64,000 nucleotides of DNA from the NCBI GenBank assembly GCA_948567375.1, contig OX419761.1:27406501-27470500 (forward strand), written 5' to 3'. Under the pieces are notes generated by a model. The model saw nothing but the letters and a program-made list of their open reading frames with translations. It was not told the DNA's origin and did not search any database. How positions within the stretch are numbered: position 1 is the first letter of the stretch; every line of letters starts with the position of its first letter. This stretch comes from Lunularia cruciata (lineage: Eukaryota > Streptophyta > Marchantiopsida > Lunulariales > Lunulariaceae). The translations under genes and the position numbers were made by a program. This document shows positions 35,885 to 46,329 of this stretch, piece by piece.

Positions 35885-35965
35885 TCTAAAGAGAGTATAG
35901 ATAAATATTCATAACTATATAAATATCTGTTATCTATATAAATATAGATAAAATATATTCAATAT
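35885..35965. repeat. AT-rich low-complexity tract
   Basis: Repeated ATATAAATAT/ATAGATAAA words over about 80 bp. It marks the right-hand edge of the CpG-richer region. Confidence 0.6.
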
Positions 35966-36599
35966 AAACCACTATGGAAAGCGAAAAAGAGTATAAAGCA
36001 CCAAGGAATGCTAGAGAAGAACCAGAGAGCGGAGCCCAAAGGGGAAGGGGAAACAAGCCCAAAATAAGAAGAAAGGGGAGAGGCCACCAAGTCAGGTAAC
36101 AGAAAAGGACACTGAAAGCTACTACTTTTACTATACTGCGTGATCTTCTAGAGGAAAATTACTGCTGTAAACAGCCATAGAGGTCCTCCATTGGTATACC
36201 AGGAAAGTCAAGGAGTAGGGCACTCCTACCACGGCTGCCCAACTATGCAAACCCAAAGCTGAGGAGCGGTGCAGTGTGAATGAAACTCTCCTAAAGTAAG
36301 CAGTGAGCATGGCTCGGGAGATCGCCATAACCCTTTTCTTATGTGCGGATCCCGTTTCTACCCTTAGCGAGGTTCTGTACTCACCAAGCGGCATGCTTGT
36401 TATCACACAATCCTCGCCCTTGTTCTGTCACAACCTCATCCTTGTCATCAAGTGGCAGTTCTGTCACAAGGGCTTAGGTGGTAGTTTATCACTTAACCCT
36501 AAACCTATATAATTCTGTCCATAGTGGTCTGCATGAACAACTGCATAGTGGGCAGGCATGCTTGGCGAGGATATTGTTATATGACTTCTTGTTCTTCTA

Positions 36600-37915
36600 C
36601 ATCTGGTGATGACTTTCGTAGTGATTCTTTTTATAGTGCCACAACCATTCGTAGGCTGGCCTCCGATTTGCTTCTTTTGAAGTTGGACTTTTGACTCATA
36701 TTTTGGGAAATTGCATGAGAAGAAGGTTGTATAATTGGCAAGGATACCTTTAAGGTGGAGAAAACACGGGCACATGAGCTTTTTGGACTTGAAAATGTTA
36801 TCCAATGGGCACATATAAAATCCCATTCACATATCTCGTCCAAGATAAGAGTACGTTATCAAGTGAAAAATGGCTGGACTTTGAGAAGAACACAACCACC
36901 ATGTCTCATGAAGCACAATAGATGATGTCACACAAAAGTGATATGAAGTTGAATTGACACCCAAAGAACTTGATTTCATGATGGAGATAGGCTCCTTTGT
37001 TTCCAGGTGGAAGCCTCTGCCTATGATGAGATATTGATGGCCAAATTTTGACTATGAGGATAATCTTTTGTATCAAGTCAAAGCGAAAGGGAGAAGTAAG
37101 GCTTGGTAGCAATCCAAATGTTGTCAACACATTATGATCATGGCTAAAGATATCTTAGCAGATCTTGGTAACTTTGATAGTGTTTATGATGCTTCAATGT
37201 GAACTGAAGATATTTATGGTGAGAAACCTTCCTTAACACTATAGGCTAAGATATATGGTGATTTCACAATTTTGGATGGAACTTTCAAGATAACATCATA
37301 AGACTTGACCTTGATGGTTTTCAGCAACGTTGATTGCTTTGGAAAAATGTCAATGATAGGAATTGCTTTTGCAACATGACAGGCTTTGAATGTAGCAATC
37401 AAAGCCACTTGATTGTTTAGACTAGATCTAGAAGGAGTGGTTTTGATTACTGATGGAGCTTCAACATTTGCACTTACAACATCAACATTGAGGTAGAGCA
37501 TTAAAGTACTCTTGCTTTTGTACCACTTTTGGACAAATCTATTTGCTTGTTCCAATAATATGCCACAAGATGTTTGGAACTTCCTTCAGCAGTGAAACTC
37601 ATTGATATTGGAGATGCTTGACTTGATAGATGAGTATAAAAGAATATAATGCTACAATCTCCAATTTTGTTAATAATCCGAGCGTGGTCAAGTTTATGAA
37701 GTCAATATAGGTGAAACAAGAAAAGGTTTGTGCTACCTTTACTGTAAAGCACTGCACCAGTGGTCGTGTTGCAAGTCAAAGAGGAGAGTCCAATAATTCT
37801 TGGATCAAAGAGCAAGGAAAGGCAAAACACTACTTGAAGAATTCAACCTACATCAAATATAAGATCCTCTATTTTCCATTATTGAACATCAAGAGTTAGA
37901 GGCATTGAATGATCT
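36600..37915 (+). pseudogene. Mutator-like (MULE/FAR1-type) transposase pseudogene
   Basis: The plus strand reads 'EEHNHHVS' near 36890 (end of a FAR1-type DNA-binding domain). The transposase core is at 37248-37545: 'YGDFTILDGTFKITS' with the first Asp at 37275, 'DLTLMVFSNVDCFGKM', 'GIAFAT', 'VVLITDGASTF' with the second Asp at 37452, and 'LLYHFWTNLFA', the usual histidine-tryptophan region. 'GRVASQRGESNNSWIK' near 37760-37810 matches the conserved QR-x-ES-x-N-S segment after the core. Stops break the frame (at least four in the core). No terminal inverted repeats were found. FAR1/FHY3 proteins are domesticated relatives, but the decay argues for a transposon relic. Confidence 0.75.
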
Positions 37916-37949
37916 CAATACTCTTGTTCAGCAAAGTAAAACCTAGACC

Positions 37950-38013
37950 ATATCAATCACTTATGGTATGAACAATAGTATAAGTATATCAATCACTTAT
38001 GGTATGAACAATA
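37950..38013. repeat. Direct duplication of 28 bp, 36-bp period
   Basis: ATATCAATCACTTATGGTATG plus seven more bases occurs identically at 37950-37977 and 37986-38013. Confidence 0.9.
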
Positions 38014-38133
38014 ATTCTCTCAAATGGATCTTTTTGTCATGTTGTGGAATCCAATCCTTGTATTAGACCATGGCAAGCAAAAAGACACTAGGAGCATGCA
38101 ATAGCTCATACTATTTTTCTTCAAGACCCCAAT

Positions 38134-38694
38134 TGTAATAATATGGAGTTTATAGGCAAGTTAGTCAAGAATTATAAGAATATTGTAGAAGCATCTAGGA
38201 AACTACTTGGTACCTTCCGAGTATTGTGTAATATGCATGCCAAGAGGTGACTTTTAGTCACCCTTGGCAGCTTAGCTTGCATGCCAAGTGGGTGGCTTCT
38301 AGAAGGAAGCTTATGGGGAATCTTCCCAAATAGCTTGGCTTGCACTCTAAATGGCGGCTTTTAGGAAACTTTCTAAGAAGCTTCTCAAGGAGTGACTTTT
38401 AGTCACCCTTGGTAGCTTAGCATGCAAGCTAAGCTAGTAGCTTACCTTGCATGCCAAGTAGGCGGTTTCTAGAAGGAAGATTTTTGAGAAGCTTCCCAAA
38501 TAGCTTGGCCTGCAATCTAAGACGGCGGGTTTAAGGAAAATTTCTAAGAAGCTTCCCAAGAGCCTTGTATGTTCCCTATAAATATGAAATCCCAAGCTCA
38601 TGCTAGGCATTTGGAGTTTCTCTCATTCAAGAGTCCTAATGTGATCTTTCACTCAGATCTTCCATTCTCTTATTTCTCTCTTTGGCCTTTTACA
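38134..38694 (+). repeat. 5' LTR of A2 (561 bp, expanded)
   Basis: Starts TGTAATAATATGGAG and ends TTTTACA. TATA box TATAAATA at 38577-38584. It is longer than the other family-A LTRs (349-449 bp) because a U3 module of roughly 150 bp containing 'AGTGACTTTTAGTCACCCTT' occurs twice (about 38246 and 38391). Confidence 0.85.
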
Positions 38695-38695
38695 T

Positions 38696-38707
38696 TGGTA
38701 TCAAAGC
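38696..38707 (+). other. Primer binding site of A2
   Basis: TGGTATCAAAGC, one or two bases after the LTR end; tRNA-Met type with one change. Confidence 0.8.
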
Positions 38708-38793
38708 AATAATGCGATGGATGGAAAAATCCATTGGGAGAAAATCCACAAAATCCATTTCTATCAAACCATGGGATCTTTTTGTCCACATAT

Positions 38794-39057
38794 TGCAAAG
38801 AATTAGAGTCACAAAAAACCTTCTCACACCAAGCATATCTCTTGTGAATTCATCCATTACACAGAAGGTATGTGGTTCACCTCAAGATGAGGCTACATCC
38901 ATAGGAACCATCAAGAACCAACTTTACTAACTCAGGCTCTTCTGTCTATATGCCAATTCAGTCCTCCGTCAGTCTCTTAGTCCATCCTTACTCTCCACCT
39001 CAGAGTCAACTATCCTGAATCCAACATAACCCTAAGGCATAAGAGCAAAACCTAACA
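38794..39057 (-). repeat. 3' LTR of copia K1 (264 bp)
   Basis: The plus strand reads TGCAAAGAATT at the left edge and CCTAACA at the right, giving TGTTAGG...TTTGCA on the minus strand. It matches 60466-60668 over about 200 bp. The polypurine tract lies just beyond its right edge. Confidence 0.85.
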
Positions 39058-39071
39058 AACTCTCCCTTGAC
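39058..39071 (-). other. Polypurine tract of copia K1
   Basis: The minus strand reads GTCAAGGGAGAGTT directly before TGTTAGG of the 3' LTR. Confidence 0.7.
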
Positions 39072-39142
39072 TCTTGTCTTGGGGTTAGTAACCTTGCAAC
39101 AATTTATCACTCAGCGGGAAATTCTAGACAGACAACCAATCT

Positions 39143-40567
39143 TGTCATGCCATTTTTAGTGTTGCATCTAGATTGCTCGGACATTGGAGTAGTGATAGTA
39201 GTTAGAGGCATTTTGGAAATTACTCATAGACTACTTTTTGACGGTCAGATTTTGTGTTTAGTGTACTGACTTCAAGGTGGGGCCCACCGTCACTAGCACC
39301 ATCCGCACCGTCGGGTGTGCCGTCAGTGGGACCGTTGGGATGAGACCTAGGTCAAAATCAAGAGTATACCCTAGAAGTGCAGCTCCACAGAGCTCACTTC
39401 TCTGATGTTGAGCCTTCGAGTTCTTGGCTAGAGTGGACAGAAAGCCGGCGAGCGTCACCTAGAGTCTCTTAGCTAGAGTGGATGTGGCTTGACTGTAAGC
39501 AGTGCCATGTTATTGGCAAGTTTTTGAGGATCAGATTAAGTATTGATATGAGTTTGATTGATTTGAGTTGTAAACGATTTGATTACATCAAAGAAGTGAG
39601 TCAGGAGGAAATTGGATGCAAGAACTGTGAGTGTTGGTGGTATCTCGAAGCTCGGTGGATCATGATGTCTTGATCAAGTAGTTCAGATTTCCCTAAGAGA
39701 GAGTGTGTGCTGAAGCGTTGGAAAAATTTGGAGCCACAGAGAAGCAATTTTAAAGCGGTAATTGTGATTTTGAGCTCAAGACCAATTTGTTGCGAGTTGA
39801 CCTTAGAAATTGAAATTGAAGGTGGAGTTGAGAGCACATCCTTGTGAATTAGAGGTTGGACAAAACCTATTTTTCCAATTTAGCTCAAGTAAAGAGTTAG
39901 CAAAGGATTTGGTGGTCATTTATTTTTAGGGATTTATGTCAAAGTTTATGTCAGATTTACATCAAATTTTATGTCAGACTTTGTGAAGGGTTTACGTCAG
40001 ATTTTGGCAAGAAGAACTTTGATCCAATCCTTGGTGATCCTTGTAGCTCAGGAAGGAGATAGGTACTCCAATTATATCAAATACCAAATGGTGGTAGAGT
40101 TAGTCCTATGTTGATTTATTAGATGGAGGGTTTTTGTTTAGCATTTTTGTGAATGGACCTCCTCCATTCTATGCTTCCTATTTGTACACCGTGTTTGTAT
40201 GAGGTGCCCTAAATTTTGAGTGTTGGTGCTCTGGTGTGCTCTCGGTAGTGAGGTTGGAGTGATGACCAGTCAAACTATCTTTGTTTCTCTCCGGTGAGGC
40301 AAGAAGTGTGACCTGCAGACCGTGAGAATGCGTGTTGTGATGGTAGGTTACAAGTCGCCCTTGCCCCTAGTGTAGTTGTCTTAGTTAGAATTACATTAGT
40401 GGGTAGTGTTTCCTTAATTTTGGCACTTGGTGGTGTTGGCACTTGGTGGAGTACTTGCTCTTGCAATTTGCGGTTCTGGTTGCGATTACTTTGTCACAAT
40501 AGAGTTCTTTGGAGATTCTAGAAGAGACAACCCTGTAGTACATAATGGATTTAATTAGAGTGGTGCT
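39143..40567 (+). repeat. 5' LTR of D1 (extent uncertain)
   Basis: 39142-39585 matches 53615-54058, starting TGTCATGCC and ending TTTGATTACA. If this matched part is the whole LTR it is 445 bp with TG...CA ends. The best primer site, however, lies at 40568, which would make the LTR 1.4 kb with the second kilobase (39588-40567) lacking a partner in the 3' LTR. That kilobase has no recognisable coding sequence. Confidence 0.55.
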
Positions 40568-40580
40568 TGGTATCAGCCTG
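40568..40580 (+). other. Candidate primer binding site of D1
   Basis: TGGTATCAGCCTG, close to the tRNA-Met consensus TGGTATCAGAGC but lacking two bases. It lies just upstream of the gag region. Confidence 0.6.
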
Positions 40581-40589
40581 TATCTTAGG

Positions 40590-41810
40590 TCCTAATGAGG
40601 GAGGAGATTGACTCTGAGTTGGAGTTTGACACAAGAGCTGATTTAGTTGAGAGTGCACTTGGCATGTCCACACTATTGTTGTGGGACATGGACAAGATTT
40701 ATGGGGCCTCCAAAGGCCCTAGGTGTTATTTTGGTACAATGGGTACCATTGAGTTGGATGACTACATCTAGGAGTTTGATAGTTTGTGTGATCTGCAATA
40801 GATATAAAACCCGACTTTGTTTACACCCTTCATGGCATGGAAAGGGTTGTTTTAGCACTTGAAGGGTCCATTGATGGATGACTTCCATGAGATTAGGAGA
40901 GCTCATTTGGAGGAGATTGAGTTATGGAGACAATATTGGTCTCCAAACTATGTCTCTTTCACTTTAGGCTCGGTTGCCAAGAGTAGATCGGCTGTACCCA
41001 CGAGTTCTAGCTTGAGTAGTGTTGGTGGAGCTAGTGGAGGTGCACTACTTGGAGAGAGTGTTACCACGAGTGGTGGTACCACTGCAAGAGGTGGTGTGGT
41101 ATCAGGGTTTAACTCCATGGTGGAGTTCTTCTAGTGTTTGAGGCAAACTACCAAGGAGTGCAAACTGACAAGTTGAGGAGCTTGCAAGAGTTCCAATTGA
41201 AGGCTGGAGAGAGCCTACGCAAGGCACACACTCACATGAGGCGGCTGATCTATTTCACTAAGCGAGTTATTGAGGTCCAAGCAGTCTAGTTTTAGTATGG
41301 GATACTAGATAGGGAGTTGCAATGTAGAGTTTGTGACGCTATGTTGTTATAGGCTACTTTGCCTACTTTGGCAATGGTCTTTGGTTTGGCTGAGCATATT
41401 GAGCTCAACATGGTGGAAGAGAGGGTGGTGACATTTAGATTTGGTAGGGAGACCTCATCCACAATTGTGACTTCTTCTAAAGAGTAGCAAAGTGCACCAC
41501 ACCCAATTGGTTTTCAAGGACAAGGTGGACAGCCCAGATCCTATGGAGCAAGTGGAGTGCATATTGTAGTTAGACCCTTACCTTCATTTTTGGGTCAACA
41601 ACAGCCAGTGAGTGGTAGTGTTGCTTGTTGGACTTGTGGTGGACCTCACCATAAGAGAGAGTGTACTCAAGGCAACGGACTTTATACCTCTGGTGCATCA
41701 CAACACAAAGGTAGTGTGAGCATTGCCACAGATTTGGTCACGCTAGTGACCAATGCTTTGACCTACACTCGGAGTTATAGAGTGGTAGGGCTGCTATGGT
41801 AGGTAGTAGA
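40590..41810 (+). pseudogene. Decayed gag of D1 with CCHC zinc knuckle
   Basis: The N-terminal part includes 'EIRRAHLEEIELWRQYW' near 40890. A Ser/Gly-rich linker at 40980-41110 is followed, after a frameshift, by a Gag-like helical region: 'KLRSLQEFQLKAGESL', 'HMRRLIYFTKRVIEVQA' and 'PTLAMVFGLAEHIELN' (41160-41415). The zinc knuckle at 41626-41664 reads CWTCGGPHHKREC, all metal ligands present. Gag would package element RNA. Several stops and one frameshift are present. Confidence 0.75.
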
Positions 41811-42519
41811 GGAGCTCCAGTTCATGGAGGACGATGTGGTTGAGGTGGTGGTAGAGCATCTACACCTAGTAGAGGTGTAGTACTTGCCCTTACTTCTGAT
41901 ACAACTATGGCTACTCGGATTGAGCAATGGGAGCAAAGATTGTCTAGTATGGCCATTGCTCAGAGGAGATCAGATTTGGGTGTTGAGGCTTCCACCTCAT
42001 ATGCTGGTGATAGAGATGCTTTGGACTTCATGTGTGGAGCAGCTTAGGTGGATGCATCTACAGCAATGACTAGGAGTGCAGTATGTGCTCCAGAGCCTAG
42101 AGGAGCATCATTGGAGTTGGACCTACAAAGAGGAGAGGTTGGGAGATAGGTCAGACTTCCCCTGTCTTTCATGATATCTAAGGCATTGCAAACAACATCC
42201 ATGGCTCTTAGACATCCCATTGCAGGTGTGGTAGGTGGTAATGGAGTGCATGATGGACTACTCACTAACTAGCCACCTGCTACTACACAGACTGAGTCTA
42301 GCATGATGTTGGGGGCGGCTTAGCTGATTATGCGGTGCCCTTTGTTTTTAGCTAGTGATATGTCTACATTGAGAGTTGACCCAGCCCTAGTGTTCCGATT
42401 GGCTGCCATGCTTTGTAAGAGTAGGGATGATACGGTTCCTACTACTAGAGCAGAGTTGGTTGATAGTGGAGCTGACTTGGTTGCGGAGCATGGGATCCGT
42501 TCAACAACCAGTGGTTTAT

Positions 42520-43060
42520 GGTAGGCAGCAATGGCTAGACTGGAGGAGTTGCCAACTAGACCAACCTTTGAGAGAACATGGTTCACACCTAATGTTGTCT
42601 TATTGGATAACTAGAGGGGGATTTTTTGCTTGGTGGGACCTTCAGGGAAGGTCTATACACCATAGAGAGTCTTGTTAGACTCTGATGCACAGCCCCTTAT
42701 GTTGGGGAAGGTTGCAATAGTTAGTCTGGAGTTACGGATGACCAATGTGGAGAGGTGTACATTTCAGATCCATACATCTCTAGGTGGTGGTTCAACATAG
42801 TACATCACACATGGGGAGCTTGTTGTCTAGGTTCATCCTAGTTATCTGATTGATAGCTCAATGGTGAGAGCTCAAGCTATTGCAAAAATAGCTGAGTCAT
42901 ACGATGTGCTAGTTGGAGGAGCAGTGTTGTATCCCATGGGTTTTAGTATTGACTATTGGGAGGAGATAGCCTCATATAGACCAGGTTGGCAATCTGGTGA
43001 GGGACGAGCATGTCGTATACCAGTATGCTTCAATAGTGGTAGTCTTGGCTCACTATAGTT
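42520..43060 (+). pseudogene. Decayed aspartic protease region of D1
   Basis: 'VLLDSDAQPLMLGK' near 42672 is a retroviral-type protease active site in which D-S-G has become D-S-D. 'YDVLVGGAVLYPMGFSIDYW' (42900-42959) corresponds to the end of the protease fold. The reading frame (starting 42672) continues without shift into motif I of the methyltransferase at 43392, so protease and methyltransferase were one polyprotein. Internal stops: after 'GGGST', after 'GELVV' and after 'SLGSL'. Confidence 0.7.
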
Positions 43061-43391
43061 TGGGACCATAGTAGCATCAGTTTCAACTTTCAATGGTGTA
43101 GTTACTTGGCTTGGTGATTTATTGGAGGGGAACACCCATGTAGAGGATACTCTAGTACCAAAGGAGATCTCTCGGATTTGGAGTACAAATAGGATTGTTT
43201 GATCCACTTTGGATATTCCATTGTGGAGTTTAGAGGAGGCATTGCAGCAACATGCAGATTGGTTGGTGTAGCAGGCTTGGAGTGGAGCCTTTGTACCACT
43301 AGGAGATGAGTGTGAAGATGAGCCTCCAAAGTCAATTACCTTAACACCTTTGGATACCACACTCATTGCTTGGCAATATCCAATAGAGGGA

Positions 43392-44340
43392 GTATGTTTA
43401 TTGGAGTTGTTTGGTGGGATTAGCACCGGACTAGCTACGGTCCTACAAGCGGGTATACGAGTACAAAGGTACTTGTATGTGGAGAGAGACAAGACTACTA
43501 GGTGAGTCTCTCTATATCATGTGGCACACTTGGCTTATTAGTATCCAAAGTTTTTATAGATGTTAGTAGTCAGAGGTTACCAAAAGGCCCTACCAGCAGA
43601 CATTTCCTTATTGGGAGCGCATGATCTAGAGAGACATGAGTCTGTTCACTTGGTGATTTTTGGATGGACATGTCAAGGATATACACGTGCTGGCCAAGGT
43701 TTGGGTCTTCAAGATCCTCATTTTGGTGTGTTTTGGGAGATGTTACGGATAGTACAATATCTCCAGGTTCATTAGTCTATTTCTCTAGCTTACCTTTTGA
43801 AGAACGTTCCTTTGATGGATGATTCTTGCACCAGAGGTGACGAGTACACATCAGGTCCATTCATGGATAGGACATGCTATATTGTTGGATGCAGCTAGAG
43901 TGGGATCACTGGCTCATTGTTTTCATCTTTGGTGGACAAACCTCTCACCCAGAGAGGTTTTACAATGTGCATATGATGAGATTCAGCAACTTGACCACAT
44001 CCTTGTTGATGATATCTTGGATGTTGGGTGTTAGTCTCAAATAGTGGGAGTGGATGATAGGTCACCTGTGGCAGTGGTGAACCTAGTTGGACAGCCTAGA
44101 GCCGCATTTCCCACACTCATGAGTTTCCCAAGCTCTCATGCTTTTCAAGAGGGAAGACCTAAACTTGTTTGGGACTCATAGTTAAAGTAGTTAGTAGAGC
44201 CCAACGTCGATGAGAGAGAGCGGGAAATGGGTTTTTGCATTGGTATTACCGCTATTCCAGCAATATTAAAGGCATCCAAGCATCTGATGTTAGGTCAGGC
44301 TATGGACCTGAACTGTTTGACTTGGATTGTGAGCCTTGGT
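43392..44340 (+). pseudogene. C5 cytosine DNA methyltransferase domain inside pol of D1
   Basis: Conserved motifs appear in order. Motif I: 'LLELFGGISTGLATVLQAG' (43398-43454), the SAM-binding loop, then 'YLYVERDK', an acidic motif II. Motif IV: 'VIFGWTCQGYTRAG' (about 43650-43691) with the catalytic Cys at 43671; the usual Pro before Cys is Thr. 'GLGLQDPHFGVFWEMLRI' follows. Motif VI: 'LKNV' where ENV is expected (Glu to Lys). Motif VIII region: 'LLDAARVGSLAHCFHLWWTN' (43882-43941), one frame further after a frameshift near 43810. IX/X: 'EPNVDERER', 'MGF' and 'LGQAMDLNCLTWIVSLGL' (to about 44336). The unrotated motif order differs from plant DRM enzymes, and the VIII-X pattern is nearest to DNMT3-like enzymes by eye. 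About 315 codons, with stops; inactive here. Confidence 0.85.
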
Positions 44341-44700
44341 TTAGTAGAGCAGCGTAGGATGCGCTTGATAGGCATCACCACTCGGACACTTGTGAGCCCT
44401 ATGCCTATCGAGACAATTCAAGCACATGTTGGGGTGATGGACGAGTGGACATGGTATTCTTGGGACATAGCCACTAGCTACCAGGGAGAGTGGTCTACTT
44501 AGAGTCCATCTAGGTGAGCGTGGGCTACTTGGATTACATCCTTGGTCCACTTGGGATGCAGCTAGATGACGTGTGGAGCTTGCAGCCAAAGTAGAGGAAA
44601 TTTTTCATGCAGAGGTTGGAACCTCTAATGGTCGGAGGCATGACACTACTGCTCCCAAGGGCTCTGTGTAGTAGCCAGTCAGTATGTCCTCCACTCCTAC
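44341..44700 (+). pseudogene. Spacer between methyltransferase and RT in D1
   Basis: The frame of motif X continues for about 55 codons ('MRLIGITTRTLVSP', 'DEWTWYSWDIATSYQG') and then breaks up. No domain recognised; it probably belongs to the C-terminal side of the methyltransferase module or a linker. Confidence 0.5.
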
Positions 44701-46150
44701 AAATTACAGAGGATACTTGCAAGCCAGATCTTGGACCCAAGCTTACAAGAGAGGAAAGACGGAGAGTTTGGAGGTTCTTGAGGAGCTACATGAGTTGTTT
44801 TGCCTTTAGTATGAATGATTTGGGTGCTTTGAAGAGACCTAGTATATAGATTGAGCTAACTAGCAATACACTAGTTTTTCAATGTCCTTATTGCTATAGT
44901 GACATGGAGAGGACATTGATTCAGAGCCAGAGTAGAGACCTTTTTGAGGCTGGTTTGGTAGAGATCTCAGATTGAGAGTATCATCAGCGATAATGACGCA
45001 AGCCAAGAAGGATATGCATGGCAACTACATAGATAGCAAGATGTGTGGAGATTACCTTCCTATCCACCAATAGACCAAGGCTGATCGATATACCATGCCT
45101 ACACCGAGGAGATTTTTGATACGATTGGGCATGCAAAGGTCTTCAGTACTTTGGATCTTTGATTGTGATATCATCAGTTGCTGATCAAGAGGAGGATAAG
45201 TCCAAGACAACATTTTAGGCTATTGATCCTCACAGTAAGGATGTGTTATATCAATGGAGGTTCTTACCATTTGGGTTAAAGAATGCTCCTGTTGAGTTCC
45301 AAAGGGTCATGGATAGGATCCTAGTTGGATTGGATTTTGCTTGGTGTTATATTGTTGACATTTTGGTCTATAACACTACTATGGAGGAGCATGAGAGACA
45401 ATTGTTGGAGGTGTTTGAGAGGTTGAGATCTCATGGACTAAAATTACATCCTGGGAAGTGTAGGTTCTTCTACGAGTAGGTCGAGTTTTTGGGTCACACT
45501 ATCTACCCTAGAGGACTTGGTGTTCAGCAGACCAAGGTGGAGGCTATTGCACATATTCCTCGGCATATGGATGTGAGCAAAGTGTGAGCATTCCTTAGGT
45601 TGGCAAACTTCTATCACCACTATGTTAGAGGATTTAGTGCCATTGCCAAGGCCTTGACAAAGCTAACTAAGCTTACATAAGAGTGGTGTTGGAGAGATGA
45701 GCAAGAGAGAGCTTTTGTAGAGCGCAAGGAGAGGTTGAGATTTGCTCATATTTTGAGGAGACCGATCAGAGGACGACCATTTTAGGTTCATACTGATTGG
45801 AGTATGTTGGGGCTTGGAGCAGTGCTCACCAACATGATGATGAGGGGAAGGAGTTTTTGGTCACCTATGCTAGTTGCTTTAACAATTCAATGGAGGCAAA
45901 GTAAAGTTCACATGAGGGAGAGTGCTTGGTAGCAATTTGGGCTGTACACATTTTTGATATTACCTATTTGGTAACCCCTTCACTCTCATCACTGATCATC
46001 AGCCACTAAAGTGGTTGATAGAGTCCAACAAGCTTTCAGGGAAGTTTGCATGATGGGCTCTGATTTTACAAGAGTATGATTTCATGAATGTTCACAGACC
46101 TAGAGTGGTGAACCATGATGCAAATGGGTTGAGTAGAACCATGTCCTAGC
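44700..46150 (+). pseudogene. Decayed RT and RNase H of D1
   Basis: Linker 'LTREERRRVWRFLRSYMSCF' at 44737-44796, 'DMERTLI' and 'LFEAGLVEIS' before the palm. The RT core includes 'YQWRFLPFGLKNAPVEFQRV' (45249-45308) and 'CYIVDILVYN' (about 45346), where the catalytic YxDD has become YIVD. The thumb/connection reads 'HGLKLHPGKCRFFYE', 'VEFLGHTIYPRGLGVQ' and 'AFLRLANFYHHYVRGFSAIA'. RNase H: 'VHTDWSMLGLGAVL' near 45790-45830, 'ECLVAIWAVHIF' near 45920, then 'LITDHQPLKWLIES' near 45990. The pattern is Ty3/gypsy. Stops and frameshifts are numerous. Confidence 0.85.
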
Positions 46151-46329
46151 CAACAGGATCAAATTGGAGCATGTTGGCATAGTGAGACAGATTAGGAGAT
46201 GGTGCCAGGTTAGCATGCATCTACCTTTTTGTGTATATTTTCTAAGGCTTTGGTGGTATCTCTGTCAACGCATACAAGAGGAGTTATTGAGGTCACGGAT
46301 CCAGAGAGTGAAGATATTGGTACAATTCA

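Larger units (their letters stand above)
38134..38793 (+). mobile_element. Family-A fragment A2: 5' LTR, primer site and leader stub
   Basis: A complete family-A-type LTR (38134-38694) is followed by a tRNA-Met primer site and about 90 bp of leader that matches the leader of the element at 48093 ('GCGATGGAT', 'TGTGATGGAT'). It stops at the copia LTR starting at 38794. The rest of A2 should lie beyond the copia element and therefore right of the window. It is inserted downstream of the MULE pseudogene. Confidence 0.8.

Noticed and set aside
42953-43492. 179-codon minus-strand open frame across the protease/DNMT junction
   Set aside because: It is antisense to the recognisable protease end and methyltransferase motif I, and has no domain of its own.
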